Below, in pieces: positions 58,923 through 64,000 of a stretch of DNA of 64,000 nt. The DNA is from Streptomyces luteogriseus (GTDB lineage: Bacteria; Actinomycetota; Actinomycetes; Streptomycetales; Streptomycetaceae): assembly GCF_014205055.1 (NCBI RefSeq), contig NZ_JACHMS010000001.1, forward strand, positions 2,728,001-2,792,000. The letters run 5' to 3'. The notes beneath the pieces are model-generated. The model was not told the origin of the DNA and did no database searches. It was given only the letters and a program-made list of their open reading frames with translations. Position numbers and translations under genes: made by a program. The number at the start of each line of letters is the position of its first letter. Position 1 is the stretch's first letter.

Positions 58923-59336
58923 TCACGACGGCGTCCGGGCGGAGTCCGGCTCCACGTAGAGAACCTTGGCCTTCATGTGCGAACGCACCTGCGCCGCGAT
59001 CCACACCAACGTGGCGGCGAGCAGAGTGAAGGCGAAGCACTTCGGGTTGAAGGCGGACGTACTCCGCAGGGCGGTCAGAACGACCATCAACAGCAGGATC
59101 TGCGTGGTATAGACCAGCAGCCCCATCACCTGGAAAAGGTGGGGGAGCGAACGTGCCGTCCGTTGCAGCACCACGAGGCCGCTGGTCATGAACAGCACGA
59201 CGAGAAGAGCGCCGGAGGCGGCACCGAGCGCACCCTTGCCGCCGGCAACGGCGGCACTGACTGCGACTCCCACCACGCCCGCGGCAACGGTGGGCAGCGA
59301 GCAGTACAGGAGCGTTCGGACGTCGTTGGACTGCAT
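58923..59336 (-). CDS. atpI: ATP synthase-associated membrane protein I
   Basis: 137 residues from the ATG at 59336 with GGAGGAGC upstream. Four hydrophobic helices: LLYCSLPTVAAGVVGVAVSAAVAG, LGAASGALLVVLFMTSGLVVL, LFQVMGLLVYTTQILLLMVVL and FAFTLLAATLVWIAAQV. AtpI helps assemble the c ring. First gene of the operon, so the operon promoter should lie in the 300 bases upstream. Confidence 0.9.
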   Translation of the reverse strand: MQSNDVRTLLYCSLPTVAAGVVGVAVSAAVAGGKGALGAASGALLVVLFMTSGLVVLQRTARSLPHLFQVMGLLVYTTQILLLMVVLTALRSTSAFNPKCFAFTLLAATLVWIAAQVRSHMKAKVLYVEPDSARTPS

Positions 59337-59638
59337 GAGGGCAGCTCCTCCGGCGAAGTCTGGGCGGGAATGGTGCGGGTCGTCGATGGACGACAGTATC
59401 CCGAGCGACGAGGCACACCTCACCAGGGCGGCCGGGCGAACCGGGCCACCCGCATGAATCCGGGGTACTCGTGAACCGTATCACAAACTATTTGATGCAG
59501 TCTTTACCCGGAAGGGTGCCGACCGTCACACGGACGGGTCGCAGGACGGCATGCGCAAGTGACATTCAGAGACGAGAGTGGTATAGCCGTCCGACCCGGG
59601 TCAAGGTCAATCCGGGACCACATCGCGGATCAGCAGAC
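59337..59638 (-). promoter_or_regulatory. Upstream region of the atp operon
   Basis: 302 bases without a gene between the dehydrogenase stop at 59639 and atpI. It holds a Rex-like palindrome at 59469 and a 10-base GACCCGGGTC palindrome at 59593-59602. No strong terminator was found after the dehydrogenase, so read-through from the polyketide side into atpI is possible. Confidence 0.6.
59469..59486. promoter_or_regulatory. Rex-like operator upstream of atpI
   Basis: TCGTGAACCGTATCACAA matches 13 of 18 positions of the Rex operator TTGTGAACGCGTTCACAA, with the outer GTGA and TCAC arms intact. Rex is the NADH/NAD redox repressor of streptomycete respiratory genes. It stands about 135 bases before the atpI start. 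Confidence 0.5.
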
Positions 59639-60589
59639 TCAGTACGTGTAGAAGCCCTGGCCGGACTTGCGGCCGAGAAGGCCGCCGTCGACCATCCGGG
59701 ACAGCAGCGGCGGCACGGCGTGCGTGGGCTCCTTGGACTCCTCGTACAAGGCCGTGCCGATGGCCGCGACGGTGTCCAGGCCGATGAGGTCCGCGAGCGC
59801 CAGTGGGCCCATGGGGTGGGAGCACCCCAGCATCATGGCCTTGTCGATGTCCTCGGCGGCGGCGAAGCCCGACTCGTACATCCTCACGGCTGCCAGCAGG
59901 TAGGGGATGAGCAGGGCGTTCACCACGAAGCCGGAGCGGTCGGCGGCCTGCACGACCTGTTTGCCGAGCACCGCGCCGGCGAACTCCGCGGCGATGCGGC
60001 GGGTGCGGTCGTGGGTGAGCAGCGAACCGACGACCTCCACCAGGGGCAGCACGGGGGCCGGGTTGAAGAAGTGCAGGCCCAGGACCTGGCCGGGGCGGCT
60101 GGTGGCACGGGCCAGGCGCATGATCGACAGGGCTGAGGTGTTGGAGGCGAGGATCGCCGCCCTGTCCTCCACGATGTCGTCCAGGGCACGGAAGAGGCGC
60201 AGCTTGGTGGGCTCGTCCTCGGGGGCCGCCTCCAGAACCAGCTGACGGTCGCGCAGGGCGGCGAGGTCGGTGGTGAAGGAGACCCGGGCCAAGGCCGCGT
60301 CGCGGTCCGCCTCGGTGACCTTGCCCCGGCGGACGCCGGCGGCGAGGGAGCGTTCCAGCCGGTCGCGGCCGCGCGCGAGCCCCTCCGCTCCGGACGCCGC
60401 GACCAGCACGTCACGCCCGGCGCGGGCGCACACCTCGGCCAGCCCGGCGCCCATCACTCCGCATCCGACGACGCCTACGCGCCGGATCGCCAGGGCCGCC
60501 GTGGTCTCTTCCGTCACGGCGGGCTCCGCCGCCGGGTCGGGCTCCGCGTGCGTCCCTGACGTCACGGAGGCAGCCGTCGCAGTGCTCAT
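59639..60589 (-). CDS. 3-hydroxyacyl-CoA dehydrogenase, polyketide-cluster copy
   Basis: 316 residues from an ATG with AAGGAG seven bases upstream. A 33-residue Ala/Thr/Glu-rich head precedes the Rossmann fold with GVVGCGVMGAG, then SNTSALSIMRLA, LHFFNPAPVLPLVEVV with the catalytic His, and ends GRKSGQGFYTY. It is paralogous to the housekeeping copy at 42520 but clearly different in sequence. With Ccr just upstream it would turn acetoacetyl-CoA toward crotonyl-CoA and then ethylmalonyl-CoA. A crotonase is not in the window. Confidence 0.92.
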   Translation of the reverse strand: MSTATAASVTSGTHAEPDPAAEPAVTEETTAALAIRRVGVVGCGVMGAGLAEVCARAGRDVLVAASGAEGLARGRDRLERSLAAGVRRGKVTEADRDAALARVSFTTDLAALRDRQLVLEAAPEDEPTKLRLFRALDDIVEDRAAILASNTSALSIMRLARATSRPGQVLGLHFFNPAPVLPLVEVVGSLLTHDRTRRIAAEFAGAVLGKQVVQAADRSGFVVNALLIPYLLAAVRMYESGFAAAEDIDKAMMLGCSHPMGPLALADLIGLDTVAAIGTALYEESKEPTHAVPPLLSRMVDGGLLGRKSGQGFYTY

Positions 60590-60840
60590 CTCACATCTCC
60601 TTCGGACCGAGCCCGGCCGGCGGCCGGGACAGCACTCGGCTCCGTCGCCGAGCGACCGGTGACCCGCCTCGGCCGTGCTGGTTGGGGTGGGGCAGGAATC
60701 GGGGCTACAGCGCCGGCGGGACCGGTCCGGTGGGACGGGAGTCCGGCCGTACGGGGTGGAGCGGGCCGGGGTCGCCGACGGGCCGCCCCGTGGCTCCCTG
60801 TCAGGAGGTCACCGGGCGGCGGTGGGATCCGTCGGCGGTG

Positions 60841-62187
60841 TCAGGGGGTCGGGGTGGTGAGGTCGCGCAGGAGGTTGAGGCGCTCCTCGCCCACGCGAGC
60901 GCGCAGTTCGGGGTCGGTGACGCCCTGGCCGGGACCGTCTGCCAGGCAGAGGACGCCGACCTTGCCGATGTGACGGTTGGCCTGGACGGAGCGGGCGGCC
61001 TCGGCGATCTCCGTGAGGGGGTAGACCGCGGAGAGGGTCGGCACGATCCGGCCGAGGGACACCAGCCGATTCAGCTCGCACTGCTCCTGAAGGTTCGCGG
61101 CGTGGCTGCCGATGATTCGCTTCAGTTTCATCCACAGGTACCGGTTGTCGTACCCGTGCTGATAGCCGGTGCTGGAGCCGCAGGTCACCACCGTGCCGCC
61201 GCGGCGGACCACGAACACGGAGATCGGGAAGGTGGCGCGGCCCACGTGCTCGAAGACGATGTGCGGGTCCTCCCCCACCTCCCGGCGGATGATGCGGCCG
61301 AGCCGCTTGCCCGCCTCGATCACCGCCGCGGGGTCGTCCGCCGTCCGGTCGTCGAGGCCGATCTCCTGACGGTCGATCACCACGTCACAGCCGAGCCGCC
61401 GCGCCGCCTCGGCCTTGGCCGGCGAGCTCACCACACCGACCGGGATGCCGCCGCCGTTCTTGACCAGTTGCACGGCGTAGGCGCCGAGGCCGCCGGCCGC
61501 GCCCCAGATCAGTACGACGTCGCCCTGCTTGAGCCGGGCGCCCCGGTCGCTGACCAGCATCCGGTACGCGGTGCCCGCGCACAGCGGATTGCCGGCCGCC
61601 TCCTCCCAGGTGAGGTGCCCGGCCTTGGGTATCAGCTGGCTGGCCCGGACCACCGCGTAGTGGGCCAGGCCGCCGAAGTTGGTCTCGAAGCCCCAGATGC
61701 GCTGCTCGGCACCGAGCATCCCGTCGGCCTGGGTGGCCGCTTCCTGGTCGTCGACCTGGACGCAGCTGACCACCACGTGGTCGCCGGTCTTCCAGTGCCG
61801 TACCCCGGATCCGGTGCGCACGATCACACCGGCGCCGTCGGAGCCGAGCACGTGGTAGGGCAGGTCGTGCCGCGCGGCCCATCCCCCCTGAGCGGCGAAC
61901 TGCTTCAGGAAGCGGAAGGTGGGCAGCGGCTCGAACATCGCCGACCACACGGTGTTGTAGTTGACCGCGCTGGCCATCACGGCCACCAGCACCTCGTCCG
62001 GCGCCAGTTCGGGCATCGGCACCCGGCCCACCCGCAGTGACTTGCGGATGTCCTTGTCGGCCACGCCCTGGAACATCTCCGCGTCCTCGGCACGCAGATA
62101 CGCGGCGGTGTACTCCGCCGGCAGTTCCAGGCGCTCGAGCTCCTGCGGGGGCGCGCCCGCCCGAACCGCTTCCGACAGAGAGGTCAT
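60841..62187 (-). CDS. ccr: Crotonyl-CoA carboxylase/reductase
   Basis: 448 residues, the family length, from the ATG at 62187 (GGAAAGG upstream). A medium-chain reductase fold with cofactor loop WGAAGGLGAYAVQL. The four residues that hold CO2 are all there: Asn78 in VNYNTVW, Phe167 and Glu168 in GFETNFG, and His362 in GSHAANLQ, matching Asn81, Phe170, Glu171 and His365 of the Kitasatospora enzyme with a constant shift of three. It reduces and carboxylates crotonyl-CoA to ethylmalonyl-CoA with NADPH. Lies 251 bases from the dehydrogenase downstream. In a polyketide cluster it supplies ethylmalonyl extender units. Confidence 0.96.
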   Translation of the reverse strand: MTSLSEAVRAGAPPQELERLELPAEYTAAYLRAEDAEMFQGVADKDIRKSLRVGRVPMPELAPDEVLVAVMASAVNYNTVWSAMFEPLPTFRFLKQFAAQGGWAARHDLPYHVLGSDGAGVIVRTGSGVRHWKTGDHVVVSCVQVDDQEAATQADGMLGAEQRIWGFETNFGGLAHYAVVRASQLIPKAGHLTWEEAAGNPLCAGTAYRMLVSDRGARLKQGDVVLIWGAAGGLGAYAVQLVKNGGGIPVGVVSSPAKAEAARRLGCDVVIDRQEIGLDDRTADDPAAVIEAGKRLGRIIRREVGEDPHIVFEHVGRATFPISVFVVRRGGTVVTCGSSTGYQHGYDNRYLWMKLKRIIGSHAANLQEQCELNRLVSLGRIVPTLSAVYPLTEIAEAARSVQANRHIGKVGVLCLADGPGQGVTDPELRARVGEERLNLLRDLTTPTP

Positions 62188-62249
62188 GGTTCGCCTTTCC
62201 CGGGATTCGCACAGCCCGAGCACCGGTCCGTGCGCCGCATTGTCAGAAC

Positions 62250-62753
62250 CTAGTCGCGGTAGCAGTGCACTTCGTCGGCGGGAATCCAGTCGCCGATCTC
62301 CTCGAACTTGACGAAACCGCATTTGACGTAATGATTCTCGTCGACGATTTCGTAGCGCTCCCTGAGCAGGAAGGACTTCCCGAAGCCGATGCATTCACCG
62401 AGGAAAGTGAGATGGCCGTCCTGCCAGCCCTCGGAGGTGAGGAGCGTGCGGTTTCCCCAGTCGTCGTAGTAGTAGCCGGAGAATGCCGAGTCCGACTCGA
62501 CCCACTGAACGACGAAGCGGCCGGTGAGGTCATGCTCCGTCACCCGCTGCGTCATCTCGTAGGCGTGCCCGTTGAAGGTCGACGCCGTGTTCCAGGAAGC
62601 GATCCCCTTGGTGGGCGGGTCGGCGGTGAAGTTCGTCCACTCCGCCCGGAAGTCACCGAGCAGGAAATCCAGGTCGCGCATCTTCTCCGGCGCCGGCGGT
62701 TTGACGAATTCCTGCTCTCCGGACGGCGCGGATTCCTGCTCGGAAACACTCAT
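62250..62753 (-). CDS. DUF1579-like lipocalin-type protein of the polyketide cluster
   Basis: 167 residues from the ATG at 62753 (GGAG upstream). A disordered Glu/Pro-rich head of about 30 residues, then [44 protein letters not shown] and [16 protein letters not shown], an alternating beta pattern that fits a small beta barrel of the DUF1579 type. Such proteins may bind hydrophobic ligands. First gene of the leftward unit with ccr, 62 bases ahead of it, and divergent from the polyketide synthase. A role with a polyketide intermediate or product is only inference. Confidence 0.72.
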   Translation of the reverse strand: MSVSEQESAPSGEQEFVKPPAPEKMRDLDFLLGDFRAEWTNFTADPPTKGIASWNTASTFNGHAYEMTQRVTEHDLTGRFVVQWVESDSAFSGYYYDDWGNRTLLTSEGWQDGHLTFLGECIGFGKSFLLRERYEIVDENHYVKCGFVKFEEIGDWIPADEVHCYRD

Positions 62754-62795
62754 TGCGGCACACGCTCCAATTCTGGATGGCACACGAGAATTCGT

Positions 62796-62894
62796 TGCAT
62801 GCTATGCATGGCGTGCCCCCTACCGCCAACCCCTACCGTCTCCCCATTCACCATGCCCCGGCTTCTGGGGTGGCTACGGGGACGCGGCTAGGGG
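62796..62894. promoter_or_regulatory. Shared divergent promoter region with repeats
   Basis: It has TGCAT-GCT-ATGCA at 62796-62808, CCCCTACCG at 62817-62825 and again at 62830-62838 (13 bases apart), and GGCTACGGGG (62872) plus GGCTAGGGG (62886), 14 bases apart. CTACC/GGTAG and CTAGGGG-type repeats could be binding sites of a pathway regulator that controls both directions. No regulator is in the window. Confidence 0.5.
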
Positions 62895-62955
62895 CGACCA
62901 GTGCATACCTTCGGCGCCGAAGGGCGCGGTATGCCAATCTCTCGGGCGGGTTCAG

Positions 62956-64000
<1,045 letters not shown>

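Noticed and set aside
59337..59638. Attachment site or integrase trace for the polyketide island
   Set aside because: No tRNA, direct repeat pair or recombinase gene is visible at this edge; the other edge is outside the window.
60590..60840. Possible small gene in the gap between ccr and the dehydrogenase
   Set aside because: Open frames there have no ribosome site or recognisable sequence and are G/C-driven.

Overview
The window is high-G+C actinobacterial DNA and almost certainly comes from a Streptomyces chromosome. Scy and FilP, the duplicated AIM24 genes, DUF6230/DUF6114 genes, an AbsC-like MarR regulator, NucS, frequent GTG and TTG starts and the whole gene order point to the conserved core that carries SCO5424-SCO5366 in S. 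coelicolor. Species and strain cannot be told from the sequence alone.

Layout. 1-3.6 kb: pta-ackA-pyk, the acetyl-phosphate/acetate node. 3.6-8 kb: a secreted alanine-rich protein that looks like a polymorphic toxin, with a small gene behind it that fits an immunity gene. 8.3-11.1 kb: a DUF6230/DUF6114/acidic secreted protein cluster with palindromic sites upstream. 11.7-17 kb: CnoX-like thioredoxin, a TetR regulator, isobutyryl-CoA mutase large subunit (IcmA), and small membrane and MarR genes. 17-19.9 kb: three tandem AIM24 genes and absC. 19.9-22.7 kb: an OmpR-type two-component system divergent from a secreted PepSY protein. 24-26.8 kb: meaB, a thiolase and methylmalonyl-CoA epimerase. 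27-32.1 kb: scy and filP, the polar coiled-coil cytoskeleton. 32-36 kb: two paralogous ABC-2 ATPase/permease pairs. 36-49 kb: a zinc-ribbon protein, a luciferase-like monooxygenase, a SCO5389-type protein, nucS, a membrane-anchored ATPase, a STAS protein, 3-hydroxybutyryl-CoA dehydrogenase, TetR plus ABC exporter, cobalamin adenosyltransferase and a NarL-type two-component system. 49-51.5 kb: chitinase C with two DasR-like sites, and a DUF2550 protein. 51.5-59.3 kb: the complete atpIBEFHAGDC operon on the minus strand.

The right end (59.6-64 kb) differs from the rest. A second 3-hydroxyacyl-CoA dehydrogenase, a crotonyl-CoA carboxylase/reductase with all four CO2-binding residues, and a lipocalin-like protein run leftward toward atpI. 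Divergent from them is the start of a type I modular polyketide synthase that continues past the window. Together they look like the edge of a polyketide gene cluster that makes its own ethylmalonyl-CoA extender unit, placed directly upstream of the ATP synthase operon.

How the parts connect. Several genes deal with short-chain acyl-CoA flux: thiolase, two 3-hydroxyacyl-CoA dehydrogenases, Ccr, IcmA (B12-dependent, with the Phe80/Gln198 signature), MeaB, epimerase and the adenosyltransferase that makes coenzyme B12. They can interconvert acetyl-, acetoacetyl-, crotonyl-, butyryl-, isobutyryl-, ethylmalonyl- and methylmalonyl-CoA, the building blocks a polyketide synthase needs. No tRNA, rRNA, CRISPR array, insertion sequence or integrase was seen.
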